Shown: positions 63,887 through 64,000 of the stretch, piece by piece
Layout of the letters: each line of letters begins with the position of its first letter
Position numbering within the stretch: position 1 is the stretch's first letter
Assembly (NCBI RefSeq): GCF_037975245.1
Contig: NC_092577.1
Span: 23,214,398 to 23,278,397, forward strand
Reading direction: 5' to 3'
DNA: 64,000 bases
Source: Apostichopus japonicus
Lineage: Eukaryota > Echinodermata > Holothuroidea > Aspidochirotida > Stichopodidae
Translations under genes and position numbers: made by a program
The notes under the pieces: generated by a model
Databases searched by the model: none
What the model saw: only the letters and a program-made list of their open reading frames with translations
What the model was told of the DNA's origin: nothing

Positions 63887-64000
63887 ATTCTAGGAGGTGA
63901 AATGTAGGCTACTTGTTTGGTAGGTTATGATGAGTGCACTTAATATATATATTATACATGAATGGATTTAATATATATTATGTTAATCTATATTTTACAT
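63887..64000. repeat. Variant-type long spacer cut by the window end
   Basis: Upstream flank of gene 63767, starting attctaggagg and running into the AT-rich part. It matches the 402-type flank up to the last base. The next gene lies outside the window. Confidence 0.88.

Larger units (their letters stand above)
1..64000 (-). repeat. 5S rDNA tandem array, 249 units, all in one orientation
   Basis: Every 195 to 573 bp the same 120-bp segment recurs. Read on the minus strand it begins GTCTACGGCC and ends GCCGTAGGCTT, with terminal halves that pair as 5S helix I. No unit is inverted. Interval counts: 189 of 195 bp, 22 of 383, 7 of 385, 21 of 402, 4 of 573, 2 of 569, 2 of 372 and one of 3162 (LINE inserted). 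Together these equal exactly 63767 minus 13, so no unit has been missed. The first copy is 13..132 and the last 63767..63886. Both window ends lie in spacer, so the array continues on each side. Genes are listed block by block below by their left coordinate; each full gene is left..left+119 on the minus strand. Confidence 0.97.

Noticed and set aside
1-64000. The duplicated blocks as pure assembly error
   Set aside because: Copies differ by indels and private alleles in an ordered way (extra unit, tail length, truncated 5S), as expected from real exchange. Still, only long reads can exclude local misassembly.

Overview
The window is part of a very large tandem array of eukaryotic 5S ribosomal RNA genes, all read from the minus strand. 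It is interrupted once by a 5'-truncated LINE retrotransposon (about 9943-12903). It also carries six copies of a 165-bp (or 161-bp) stub of the same LINE family. I walked the array unit by unit and count 249 5S copies: 247 of full 120-nt length and 2 truncated. The intervals are 189 of 195 bp, 22 of 383, 7 of 385, 19 of 402, 2 of 402 in a second form, 4 of 573, 2 of 569, 2 of 372, and one of 3162 across the LINE. These sum exactly to the distance from the first copy to the last. Apart from the LINE reading frame there is no protein gene.

Organism: an animal, most likely an aquatic invertebrate. The internal promoter C box matches the metazoan form closely, and the rRNA body (5' GUCUACGGCCAUAUCACG, then GGUUCUCGUCCGAUCACCGAAGU) resembles mollusc, annelid and cnidarian 5S rather than insect or vertebrate 5S. 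The AT-rich spacers and a CR1/L2-type LINE fit this. I cannot name a species.

Three unit types build the array. Short units (195 bp) have a 75-bp spacer. Long units (383/385 bp) add about 188 bp of AT-rich DNA upstream of the gene. Variant long units (402 bp) add a further 19-bp duplication and, in 25 copies, an altered 5S with the same substitutions in its A-box and stem regions. These types are organised into higher-order repeats: a 1565-bp six-gene repeat (7 copies), an 1175-bp four-gene repeat, and a 4286-bp sixteen-gene repeat that carries the LINE stubs. The left 9.4 kb of the window is repeated almost intact from about 35.3 kb.

Layout: 1-9880, 5S array (42 genes). 9943-12903, LINE. 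12923-22290, 5S array. 22291-28490, four tandem copies of the 1565-bp repeat, the first two with a truncated 5S. 28491-46416, array duplicating earlier blocks. 46417-60629, array with LINE stubs. 60630-64000, array continuing beyond the window. The genes would work together only as a high-copy source of 5S rRNA transcribed by RNA polymerase III. Each carries its own internal promoter, a conserved upstream element and a double T-run terminator.
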